From NCBI GenBank assembly GCA_039096225.1, contig JBBPEB010000033.1, positions 1,115,001-1,179,000 of the forward strand: 64,000 nt of DNA, given 5' to 3'. The position numbers and the translations under genes are program-made. Of this stretch, positions 12,173-23,949 are shown one piece after another; position 1 is the stretch's first letter, and the number at the start of each line of letters is the position of its first letter. The DNA comes from Blastocystis sp. Blastoise (Eukaryota > Sar > Bigyra > Opalinata > Blastocystidae). A model generated the notes under the pieces. It did no database searches. It was not told the origin of the DNA and saw nothing but the letters and a program-made list of their open reading frames with translations.

Positions 12173-13576
12173 TTATTCTTCATAGAAATATTGTTTTTTA
12201 AACATATTCGAAAAGAAATGATAGACTATTTGTAAGAATATTGTTTTGGACATCGTGTTTGATACTTCATGATCTGCTCCTTGTAATAAATAAGCATTAC
12301 AATGACGTATAGCATTCTATACATATATATTATTATACTTATGTTTATCTTACTTATTATACTTATTAATATATAAATATTTAAAAGTATTTATAAGTAT
12401 AATAAAAATATATTTTATAATAGCATTTTTAAGAATATATATAAGTCACATTCTATCCATTCTTATAATACAAATAATATATGACATATATATAAATCAA
12501 TTAATAAAATTATATACATCAATTCTATGTACATATTTTTGTTTATTCACAGAAGCCGGAACATACTGATCGTTTGAACTATATATAAACAACGTCGGCA
12601 TGTTTATATGAGAAAATATTGACTCCATCTCTGTATCTATATATATATTATTATATATTTATATTTATTTATTATTATTATTAATACATATATAAAAGAA
12701 AATAAACATTAGATATATAATTATGATAATTTTATATATTATTCTATATACCTGTAAGATCCGTTGAAAACATATCATCGTCAGTAAGACGACCGGATAA
12801 AGATAAATATCTATATATATATATTATGAAATAAATAATAATAGATTAATAAAACATAATAATAATAATAATACAACAAAAACAGTATAACAATATAAAA
12901 AGCACTATGAATATACCTATAAATAGATATAGGTGCTATATCAGCTTCTCTAGGAAGTAATGTATCCATTCCTTGTGATTTATGATCTTCACACCATTGT
13001 CGCCATTTGGATGTCTACAAATTATATGATTATAGGATATGATAAAATTAATTATTGACTTTAAAAAACTATAAGATGATTCATATATACATTAGGATCT
13101 TCATTCATCCATTCACGATCACTGACTGCACCCTAAAATATAATGTAAAAACGAATAATAAATAAACTGTATACTTGTAAACAAATAGCTTCTACTTTAA
13201 CCTTATCAAGAACACTAGAATGTTTTAAGAAATAAACAATATCTTGACAACCAGTAGAATGACCCATTAGAAAAAACTTTTGAAAATGATATTCTTCAGA
13301 TAAAACAATCATAAGTTCATCAAGATCCTCGCAATCTGTTTGTAAGGAAGTAATTCCATATTGAAGATAAGAAGAACGAAGCATTGGCTGAACAAACGTT
13401 AAGTTTAAATCCTTTAATGTCCTCTGAAGATCATTTAAATAGTCAAGAGATAGAAATCCATCAGTAAGTCCTGGAATAAAGACTAATGCTCCATTCTTTC
13501 GAGATTCTGTCATAAATGCAGATAGTTTCTTCTCTTCAGAGTAAAGAAACAACGATCCTTGTATTGATTTATTCAT
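12173..13576 (-). CDS. DUF1749 (UPF0613) alpha/beta hydrolase-fold protein
   Basis: Exons complement(12173..12316, 12518..12636, 12752..12810, 12917..13014, 13091..13132, 13175..13576), 287 aa. The first exon carries the alpha/beta-hydrolase core: 'V-F-I-P-G-L-T-D-G-F', then the nucleophile elbow G-H-S-T-G-C-Q-D at about residue 100, which is the DUF1749 form of GxSxG. Late in the protein come D-Q-Y-V-P (acid side) and L-L-Q-G-A-D-H-E-V-S-N (catalytic His region), again matching that family. Members occur in fungi, plants and protists; the substrate is unknown. So Ser, Asp and His candidates are all present and the enzyme is probably active. All intron phases agree. Confidence 0.85.
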
Positions 13577-14059
13577 TTGATCCAAATTAAATTGTATAAA
13601 AATAAATTATAGCAAACAGAGAAACAATGGCGTGTTTTTATATTTGTGTTTCCAGTAGATTATCTGAAGAGGAAATGGTTCTATGTTAATGTAACTTAGT
13701 CTGTATGAATCGTTATTATATATATGTTACATATTATAATATGATTCAATATTTATGATTCCATTTCGTGATCATTTGAAAAATCTTTTCAATCTGAAAA
13801 TTGTATATGTTATTAAATAGTTACTTACGTTGACTAGGAATTGATTACATTTTCAATTTTCGAAATAGCCAAACGAAATATTGAAATGTGGTTTCTAAGT
13901 TATTAAATATATGAAGATTCATAGTTTTTTATTATATAAAGCTGTGTAAATTCTGAAAAGAAAGTTATTTAACAAAATTCATACGAAACGAAAATCTTCG
14001 TTCTTCCAAAAATCTATTTTTTAATTGATTTATGATTCTTATGAATTAATTATTATACA
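13577..14059. other. Divergent promoter region
   Basis: 483 bp between the starts of the divergently transcribed DUF1749 gene and the permease gene. No ORF, RNA or repeat was seen; promoter elements are presumably here but not recognisable. Confidence 0.6.
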
Positions 14060-14309
14060 ATGAGTTTAGATGATGAAAATATTCTTCGGTTTCCTCAAAA
14101 TAGAAAAATATCAGACCAAATGAGTAAAGAAGCTGGAAAAATAGAAATGAAATCATCGAAGTCAATTAGAAAAGAAAGTAAGAAGTATCAAGAATCACAT
14201 AAGATAAACATTTCGAGTTTTTTTGAAGCTGTATGCTAGATTATTATTAATAATTAGTATCTTACATTAGATTCGAGAGACATTTCATGATATTCGTCAA
14301 TCAAAAGGA

Positions 14310-14362
<53 letters not shown>

Positions 14363-15156
14363 ATTTCATTTATTCTATATTATTATCCATAGTTTCATTA
14401 TGTCTATTCTTTGTATTGGCATTTGTGTTGGTTGCATTCTTATTATGAATACAGTCATACAATTCATTCCCTTATTATTTCTTAAAAAAGCTGAAAGAGA
14501 AATTGGACTTGTAATGTTATATATAGTTATATATATTTAATGTACTATTATTATAAAGATTCTTATGTTTCTAAAAATCTTATATATAGACAGATATATG
14601 GCTATATTCATCAAATCCAATTGATATATATACAAATGATTCCTTCATATTCCCGCGAATATCTGGAATAAACGCATTACAAGTAATTTTACATATGTTT
14701 ATTTTATGTATAATATTATATATTAATTTAAACATATTATAAATATACTTATACATAGAATAGTAAGATTTATCCTCAATTGTCATTGTACGGGTATATC
14801 TATAAACAGGAACAGTGTTCCGTTTCTCCTATATCCGTATATACATATATAAATAACTATATTAATAGTATAATATATAGTCGAATTATTGTGATGATAG
14901 TGTTCCCAAATGTGAACGGTACACGTGTTCAGGAGGAGTATCATTATATATATATTTATATTTACATTTATATATATGCATAGAATACTATTAATATATA
15001 TGCATATCCAAGTATCTATCAATTTCCAACGATTAATCGTAATAACCGCGGGAATAACGAATCACCAGATCTCTCTATATATATTGATAGATCCCTCTCG
15101 GAACAGTATTCCGTTAAAGAAGGGGATTCAATTTATATTTCGATTTTTGTTAGGTA

Positions 15157-15194
<38 letters not shown>

Positions 15195-15274
15195 CATTAT
15201 TAGCTTATACATTTCTACCAAATAAATGTAAATATACAAATACAGGCATATGTAGGTATGTGTTATAACCGCGG

Positions 15275-15315
<41 letters not shown>

Positions 15316-15542
15316 CTCAATATCATCAGAAGATCTGGAGAAATGGAAACAAGAGTATATATATATATTAATATTTATATTTATATATAGAGTGAAGAAT
15401 AATCCCTATATATATATATCAATAGAAATCGCGAAAGTGATTGATCCTGAAGAAATGTATAGTCCATCAATATCAACGAATTCTATATATATATCAACAG
15501 ATACACTTTTAACTATGATTCAATATTATGTATAGAAATATA

Positions 15543-15585
<43 letters not shown>

Positions 15586-16849
15586 CCTCTATCCCTCTAT
15601 TCATCCCCATCTTTCTCCTCTTCTTTGGAACACTATCCCTCTTTTTATAACGGCATAAACGCTCACAATTATATATTTCATTATTCAAATAATGTATATA
15701 TATATATATGAATAATAATATAATAATGATATATATATATATAGATAGGAATATCATTAGGTATAGAAGAGAGGATATATATATATACTGCGAGTGATGC
15801 TGATTCCATGAAGGCCCGAGGGGTATCTATATGCAATGAACTTATGTATATATATATATATATATATATACATAGTATTTATGATTCTTGAATATTATAT
15901 ATATAGTTATAGTAGTGGTATTAGTGAAGTAGAATGTTCACTTCCTATTATTGATAAGGTATATATATATATTGAATTCTATTAGTATAGTATCATCACA
16001 TTATATATATATATATATATATAGTTATCTGGTATATCAATATCCTCCGTATATATGTCATTAATCACGGACTTCTTATTCCTCCTTCTCCTCTATATTG
16101 CTATTATATATATATACAGCAATATCACTCTTAATGTATATATATATATATATATACTATTAGAATATTATATATATATTATATATAACAACATATATCT
16201 TATATATATATATATTATATATAATATATATATAGTATTTAAGGAGTAAAGAGAGTATAACTGTTCAAGGACTGATTGGGGCCAATGAACATAGAGTTAG
16301 GTATATATATATATATATATTAGTATTAATACTATATATATAGATATCTAATATTCCTCCCGACAATATACGTTTCTATATTCGGAACACTATTCGGAAT
16401 ATTATTTGGAATCATATCTTTTGATTTAATATAAATTATATCTAACAACATACATATAATATATATATATATATATACCTTAATAAAGAACTCTATATCC
16501 TATCTCCTTCTGAGTCTCTTCTCTTCTTCTCTTTCTTTTCCTATTCCTTTCTCTATTGCTACATCCACTTATATATATATACTTATCCTAGGTATTGTAG
16601 CACCAATAACAGTCACTATATATATATATATAAATAGAAAGACACATACCAACGAGTCACCCAATCAAATTGTATATATATTCTACATTATTATATATTA
16701 TATTTTATATATATAAACAGGTTCATTATACAATAAAATCATCGAATTCCTCGTCATTATATACATATCTATTCCCTATTTTATTCACGATAATTCCCGC
16801 GGTTATTTACATTGGTCTTCCGTATGCCCTTATTACTATGAATATGACA

Positions 16850-16923
<74 letters not shown>

Positions 16924-16931
16924 ATAATAAC

Positions 16932-16983
<52 letters not shown>

Positions 16984-17429
16984 GTATTTATAAATCTCTT
17001 ATAGGCATTTTTATATATTTTTCTTCTTCTCCTCCTTGTGATTATCATTGGTCTTCTTCTTCTATTTCTCCCATTTATTCCTTATATATCTATTCTTATT
17101 ACTAAACTACTCTTTCTTCCTCGATATATATATACATATATTAAGAATAATACAATCACTAGAAAACAGGAATACTCAATAATCACGGTTATTTTCATAT
17201 CTACAGTCAGTATTCTTATATTTCTCAATGTTGTAGGTAATATGCAAATGAATATGTTAATATATAATAGTTATTCAGATGTTGGAAGTGATATTATGAT
17301 TGAAAAAGCATCTCGATCCCCCTCAGGCATGTGGACGGCACGTGATGTCGAGCAAATAGAAAGTGAGTTTAAAGAGTCATCCTTTGGGTATATATATTAT
17401 ATTATTATTATTATTATATTGAGATATTC

Positions 17430-17528
<99 letters not shown>

Positions 17529-19034
17529 GAAACAAGATTAATTCGATTGGTTGGAGATCCTCTTCGACCCCCATTTATATGTACAATCCCTCACTCATGA
17601 TCAAACAAAATGGATACATGTATACACATTCACTAAATTATTTAAATACATTATTCTCTGAATTTGTAAAAGAAGGCTCTTATTTCCCCGCGGTTATTCC
17701 ACAAAATGTATTATCTACTTTAGAAACTCAATCAACATCATATTTGGCAGGTATATTTCCTTCTTCAATTGTTCATTTCCTCCATACTCCTCCTTCTCCT
17801 ACTCCCTATATCTACTCCTCGTCCTCTTCTAAGGGATATCAATATATATATCCTTATGCAACTTTTGATAGACTGTATATTTATATATATTTTTATTAGT
17901 CTATTCTATATTTATATTATATTATATTATATATATAATATAATAAAATAAAATATACAATTACATGACTTACTAATCCCCTTAATTTTATTCTATATAT
18001 ATATATAGTCCACTATATCATTTCTTCTCTTTGCCTCCGGGAACGAGTGGCGAACAAATCGACGTACTGATCTCACAACATGATTATTCATCACTTTTAA
18101 ATGTATATATATATATTTATATATAGTATTATCAATTTATAAAGAATACTTTTTAATAGTTTATTCTTATATATCATAAACAATAATAATAATAATAGTA
18201 TTATACTTAAATATCTATATATTCATTATTTATAGATAACAATATCGGCTATTCCTGTTGCAGGAATACACATCTCTACAAAAAACGTTAATAATTGCGG
18301 GGAAATGCGAATAATAGCGGATCAAATGAGATATATATTATCCAATTGTTCTATATATGTAGCTTGTGATAAGAAGGAAGTATATATAAATGTATTATTA
18401 TATACAATAGCATTTAATTATATAGATTTATATATAGTAATATACAACAACATATAATTATATATATTTATATATAGTAATATATAACAACATAATAATA
18501 ATTCTAAATATATAATATATATATATAGGAGATATCAACTTATACTAACCTTTTAAATTTAGGATTTATATTAATATCTATATTAACTATATTAATATGT
18601 ATCTCTTCATTATATACAACAATATATATGAGTTTATATAATAATAAACGTGAACTATATATACTAAGAGCACTTGGAGTTCAATCATCTATAATATATA
18701 TCATGTATTTATATAGAATGTTTCATACAATCCAATATTATCAATTATTATTAATACTTTCATATACTTATATATATATAGTTATTGTCTTCAATATATA
18801 TGTATTCTACTCGCTTCTTGTACTGTAGGATTGCTTATCGGATTATTACTTGCTTATACTATAGGATTACAGGAAGAGATATTCATGAATATTCCCTCTA
18901 TTTTTAGTGTTTCTTCTATTTTAATTGGTTTGATTTATGTCGTCGTCATCCTTGGAACATGTCTATGTGTATATATATCTGTTCGATCCATTATGAATAA
19001 ACCTATTGTTCAAGGACTCAAATTAAGTGAATGA
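14060..19034 (+). CDS. FtsX/ABC3-type permease, 23 exons, with one in-frame TAA
   Basis: Exons 14060..14230, 14271..14311, 14393..14510, 14590..14682, 14759..14836, 14881..14937, 14984..15153, 15193..15255, 15313..15354, 15391..15529, 15583..15693, 15745..15845, 15907..15958, 16025..16135, 16236..16300, 16344..16671, 16721..16849, 17005..17387, 17530..17874, 18009..18102, 18236..18379, 18529..18704, 18782..19034; 1088 codons, stop TGA. It has the two-repeat layout of eukaryotic FtsX-like permeases: first membrane segment at about 75-95 ending L-F-L-K-K-A-E-R-E-I-G-L, a long non-cytosolic domain with V-K-E-G-D-S-I-Y-I-S, further membrane segments, a second such domain, and a C-terminal R-E-L-Y-I-L-R-A-L-G-V block with G-L-L-I-G-L-L-L-A-Y. 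Family role: substrate or lipoprotein extrusion or mechanotransmission with a separate ATPase; none is encoded here. Odd: an in-frame TAA at 16432-16434 (codon 501) in an otherwise open exon; see findings. Confidence 0.8.
14312..14392 (+). repeat. Intron that is mostly pure (TA)n
   Basis: Second intron of the permease gene. About 48 nt of uninterrupted TA dinucleotides precede TGTGATTTCATT...CCATAG. Introns at 15154-15192, 15256-15312, 15530-15582 and 15846-15906 of the same gene are similarly TA-dominated. Confidence 0.9.
16850..17004 (+). repeat. (TA)n followed by (AAT)n inside a permease intron
   Basis: About 70 nt of (TA)n is followed by about 60 nt of (AAT)n, then ACAGTATTTATAA...TATAG. 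Both tracts are uninterrupted or nearly so and should be length-variable between strains. Confidence 0.9.
17388..17529 (+). repeat. (TTA)n tract forming most of a permease intron
   Basis: About 100 nt of perfect TTA trinucleotide repeat inside the intron between exons 18 and 19. The acceptor itself is formed by the repeat ending in TTATTAG. Confidence 0.9.
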
Positions 19035-19177
19035 GTTTTCAATTTTCTTCATTTTTTATACTTTTTTATCTAAATTAAGATAGTTGTTGTTTCATATACT
19101 ATAAGTTGGCTTTTCATTTCATTAATAAAAGATTATAGAAGTCATAAAAAAAAGAATTAGTTCTTGAAATAAAAATT

Positions 19178-19248
19178 TGCACCAGCCGGGAATCGAACCC
19201 GGGTCTGTTCCGTGGCAGGGAACTATCTTACCACTGGACCACTGGTGC
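19178..19248 (-). tRNA. tRNA-Gly (GCC)
   Basis: 71 nt, read on the minus strand: 7-bp acceptor arm GCACCAG/CTGGTGC with discriminator A, anticodon arm GTTCC-CTGCCAC-GGAAC with anticodon GCC, and T arm containing the B box GGTTCGATTCC. No intron and no encoded CCA. A TTTTT run lies a few bases downstream and fits as RNA polymerase III terminator. The strong GC content against the background makes the call certain. Confidence 0.97.
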
Positions 19249-19455
19249 ATAAAATTTTGGCTATATCTAACTCTTTTAAAATTCGCATTTAGTATATCTA
19301 ATACTAAAAAAGGGATTGTTATTTGGGTTGTACTCATTTTTATGTTTTTATTCTAAGGGATATCACAAGTTGATTTCTACTAGAGTTATTGTATAAGAAG
19401 AGTATACTTATTTTGTGTTTGTAGCTAATTCGTATTGTATCTATTGTCAATCAAC

Positions 19456-20975
19456 ATGGATATATTATCTAATCCTCTTTCATTCATGTTTCGGTGGATA
19501 TTTTTGGCGGTACTTCTTATAATAACCATGATGATACGTTCTTTAAAGCCATACAGTAATAATTTCTTTGAAGGCGATCTCAATTTGTCCTATATTCCAG
19601 GAAATAGCATATCACTGATGTCTATCGTTATAATATGTTACGTCCTACCCTATGTAGTCCTTTGTGCATTATTTGATTCCTTTTACTCTAAAAGAAAGAC
19701 TCATTCAATGAGATTAATCACATTATATGTTTTTGTATCCTCCTTTGTATTATCATATTTCTTATCTATATTACTCTCTACTTTATTTGGTTCCTTAAAA
19801 CCTAGTTTCTTTCATCTCTGCAGATATGATTTCACTATATTAGAAAATGTGATTTCCTTTGGGAACTATGGCGCAATTGGATCTATAACAAAGTGCAGTG
19901 CACCTGTATGTATACTATAGAAGATTATATATATATATGTATTTTTATTTTATTTTATTTTATTATTTTATTATTTTATTTATTTTATTGTTTTTTATTA
20001 TTTATTTATTTTATATCAATTTTTTTTTTATTATTTATTTTATTTTATTATTTTATACTTATTTTTATACTTATTTTTATACTTACTTTTATTCTATGTA
20101 TATATATACGTATGTATGGTCCTTAATATAATGTGTGTACTCTATATATAGATAGAAGATATATATGATGCAATGCGTTCTTTTCCTAGTATTTCTGTGT
20201 CTATAGCTATTGCTGGATGTTCAGTCACTTTATATATACTTATATACTATGTTAAACAACAATCAAAAGCATATTATCAAACTGTATACTTATTGTATTA
20301 TTATTACTCTCTTTTTTTATTTTTTTTTTTTTTTTTTTTTTTTATTTTTTTTTTTTTTTTTTATTTTTTTTATTTTTTTATTTTTTTATTTTTTTATTTT
20401 TTTATTTTTTTATTTTTTCTATAAATAATTAACATATTGTTTTAAAAGTTATTATAATAATATTATTATAATTCTATTTATATATCATCTTATTCTCATA
20501 TATTTTTAAACTATTTTAAGTCTAGTCAATATATATTTGTTAATATATAAATCAATTCTATTTATAGTTGCTAAGAGAGAGTTTTCGTTATGTTTTAGCT
20601 ATAATTGCTATAGTCATTTGTGTTATCATTTATGTATATATATATGTTTTCATTTTTTTATATAAACTATTTATGTATATATTTTATTTTATTTTTTCAT
20701 TTTTATTCTTATTTATTATCATATATAAATTATCTTTTTTTTTTTTAATTATAAATCTAAAATTACTATATAAAAATATATATCTGTAGAGATCAAATCA
20801 AGCTAGCCTTACTGATATTCTTGGAGGTATATTATTAGGAACTTCTGCTTGTTATATATGCTGTAAATCAGGATTTAAAAATGTACAAGCTTCAGATAGT
20901 AATTATATTATAGGAAATACTGATTTACTTAATGAAAAATCGATTTATTTACAATCATATAAAAGTAGTTTTTAA
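19456..20975 (+). CDS. PAP2/lipid phosphate phosphatase-like protein lacking the catalytic motifs
   Basis: Exons 19456..19905, 20152..20283, 20568..20633, 20790..20975, 277 aa. Six hydrophobic segments and the LPP framework are present: K-P-Y-S..F-F-x-x-D-L-N-L-S-Y-I-P near the N-terminus, L-K-P-S-F-F-H-L-C at the place of signature C1, F-P-S-I-S-V-S at the place of C2, and D-I-L-G-G-I-L-L-G after the C3 region. But the active-site residues are changed: C1 KX6RP reads S...KP (R to K at 115, K lost), C2 PSGH reads PSIS (162-165), and C3 has no His four residues before the Asp (Ala). I infer a catalytically inactive LPP relative, comparable in principle to vertebrate PLPPR proteins. Introns 1-3 are T-rich repeats. 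Start: first ATG of the open frame. Confidence 0.8.
20284..20567 (+). repeat. Poly-T rich intron
   Basis: The second intron of the LPP-like gene holds about 110 nt of T runs broken only by single A residues (20310-20420), an extreme pyrimidine tract far longer than splicing needs. Intron 1 (19906-20151) has a related TTTTA repeat. Confidence 0.85.
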
Positions 20976-21154
20976 GTATTCCTATTATCTCTTTCAATTC
21001 ATCTTGTTGATTATTTTGGTAAATTTCATGTTTTTCTCTACTCTTTCATTTTATTATTCATCGTTTAAAAAACGAATAATGTATTTTTTTAAGTTAATCC
21101 TATTATTTAATATATATTTTTTGTTTTGTTTTTCAAACCTTATTTACTTTTGAT

Positions 21155-22418
21155 ATGATGATGAAATCAAATTTATTTCATTCATCACGTTGTGCTTATC
21201 AATGTCTTCATAAAAATACAGTCTATCGAATAGGTTCCTGTGTTGATTATGGAAAGATATACTATTCATCAACTGTAAACCTATAAAAATGAGCTTATAT
21301 ACTTTTATAGAAACTTGTAAACGCAAAATCGGCCAACAAATCGTTGTTTCCTGGAAATGATGAAACTAATTCGGAGAATGTATTCATTATTTTTATTGTT
21401 TTATATGTTCAACATAATGTTCAATAGTTTTCACAAATAAAAAAACCAAAATTAAGGCGTTTAAATGGTAATCCAACTTCTGTTCCATTAAACAAATCGT
21501 TTGTGAGTCGTAGTCCTCAGAGTATAAATATATTTCAATTAGACAATGATTTAAAATCAAAATCGTCAGAAGATAATATACAAAATACTCCATTCAAAGA
21601 AGAAATATCAAATTCAACTAGCAATGAGTCACAAATAGTAATAAAAAATCCAAATGATATTCATGATAATGAGAAGACTATTAATAAAGATATACAGAAA
21701 CCACGATTAAAGCAAATATCTTCAATTTCATCAATTCTTCCTACATTAAAAAGTTCTTCAAAGAATACTGAAATAAAAAGTGAAGTTGGTCTTAATAGTG
21801 ATTTTAATGAGATTAACGATGAATTTTCGGAAAAATCAAAAAGAAAAGAATATTTACAAGTGAATTCAATTAAGAATGAAAAAGAGAATTTAGACACAAA
21901 TGGTTTTTCTTCTTCTTCTCATGAATATAAGATTGTAGATCCTCCAAAAAATGATTTATTCGATTCGAATTCTATATTATCAACGAATTCTACATATATA
22001 CCTAATGATTCTAAGAATATATATATATGTAAATTAGATATAACCCCGTGGAAAAATGCATATTTTGCTGAAGAAATAAAAAGTAATTATATAAAAACAA
22101 TTGAACATGAAGATTCACGATATAAATCTAAAAATTTATGTATATATATATTATTTTGTTTAGTATTATAACATATTTTATTTAAAATAAGTATTATTCT
22201 TATATATATTTAGAATAATTATATATATATATAGATTTAAGTACAAATCCTCTCCCTGTTCTCACTCCTCTATATTCATATCATTTTATGTACTCTCCTG
22301 TTAAGAAAGAGGGTATATTATATATATATTTAATTATTGAATATTTATACATATATTAATTATTTTAGTTATTTTAATTATATATATATATATATAGATT
22401 GGAAACCAGAGTTAATGG

Positions 22419-22454
<36 letters not shown>

Positions 22455-22969
22455 GTATCATCTCTTATATATGACTTCATTATTATCTCCTTCTTCTTCT
22501 CTTTCTTATGATTATATATATACTTCTCTTCAACGATTTAATCATCATATATATCCTTTTATTCTATTTATTCCCCACTCTATAAATATCATATATTTAT
22601 ATTATATTATATTATATTATATTATATTATATTATATTATTTTATATTATTTTATATTTTTTTTCTTATATATCTTAACTGAGCACATCTCAAACTGAAT
22701 TAAAGAACATGATAAGCACGTGCTCTGAAGAGGGTTATTTATATTCTGTAAAAATATCCTTTTAATATATATAATGTTATATTATAATATACATCTTTCT
22801 TCATACTATTATTCAGAATACATATATATATTATCCTTTATATGTTGGTACGATAAGGATACATTTCTATATCAACTCAACAAACAACCAACTTATATTC
22901 CTCTTTCGGAATATCGTAATGCACTTCGTATTTATATATCTTCATTAATCTCTCCAACATTCTCTCCTC

Positions 22970-23047
<78 letters not shown>

Positions 23048-23053
23048 TCTCAG

Positions 23054-23084
<31 letters not shown>

Positions 23085-23611
23085 TACATATAATAATACT
23101 AATAATAATACATTTTCTTCTTCTTTATCTGTGTTCCCTCTATTTCAATTACGATGTATCCTTGAGGGTCTTCAGAAGAATACTATTCCATTATATTATC
23201 TTCAAGATACAAGTAAACCTTATACTAATGATTTTTTTTCACTAGTAACATTTTTCCAAAAAATAGGTGTTTTACAGATAAAAAAGTCAGTAAATATTTC
23301 TCAGTGTCACACAATTGAAGATTTATTTAATTCGTTGATAATACTGACTCAGAAAAATATTATTGAGACTGAAAAAGATGTCGTCAAAAATATATATTCT
23401 TCTTGTATTTTGTATTACTATTTATCACTATATATATCTATATTTATAGTACGAAAGAGTTGTATTCCATTGTTCAACCATATAAAGCCTAAAGATATGG
23501 AATGGGTATGTTTAGGTCCCAATGCTACAGTAAGTTTGTCTTATTAGATTTATAATAATATATATTTTATAGATTATAGATCATGAGATCTATGAAAAAA
23601 TAGTAAACTAG
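21155..23611 (+). CDS. Possible DONSON-like replication protein with poly-Asn insert
   Basis: Exons 21155..21274, 21311..21379, 21428..22139, 22235..22312, 22398..22417, 22456..~22590, ~22683..22733, 22817..23404, 23450..23529, 23573..23611; about 630 aa, stop TAG. The N-terminal third is Ser/Asn/Lys-rich and disordered-looking. The folded part resembles DONSON in order of blocks: a T-P-W-K-N-A-Y-F helix, L-x-V-L-T-P-L-Y, W-K-P-E-L-M, then H-I-Y-P-F-I-L-F-I, F-Q-L-R-C-I-L-E-G-L-Q-K-N-x-I-P-L and F-F-Q-K-I-G-V. DONSON helps load the CMG helicase in animals. The match is by eye and tentative. About 23 Asn are inserted at 22977-23046, and a second AAT-rich Asn run follows. The intron between exons 6 and 7 lacks any GT donor. 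Confidence 0.5.
22976..23085 (+). repeat. Coding (AAT)n, poly-Asn
   Basis: In-frame AAT repeat of about 23 codons, a short I-S-D interruption, then about 8 more Asn codons. The reading frame is preserved across it. Confidence 0.95.
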
Positions 23612-23949
23612 TATTGTCTAAGAAAAACAATCAAATCTACTGATGACATTATCTTAAAATCTTTGTTTAGTAATGACTTCATATGTAGCCTCATGAAAGT
23701 TAGCAATGAATTTTTATAATTCTATACGTATTCACAATAATGATCATTAACAATCGATATAATGATGATGTACATATGTTTTTGTTCCTAAATCGAATAT
23801 ATCTCATTCGTTTTTAACGAATCAGAAAATGGATTTTCCCATGTGAATTTCAGGATTTTAGAGAGAAATCGAATATTTCCCCAAATGGTAATTCTTTTTT
23901 TTTTGAAAATTTTGCTTTACATATATAATCTTAAACATTGATTAAACTA
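23612..23949. other. Non-coding spacer
   Basis: 338 bp between two same-strand genes. It is less simple in sequence than the introns; no ORF or RNA signal was seen. Confidence 0.6.

Noticed and set aside
16423-16440. TAA read as a sense codon (altered genetic code)
   Set aside because: TAA, TAG and TGA all end other intact genes in the window, most often TAA.
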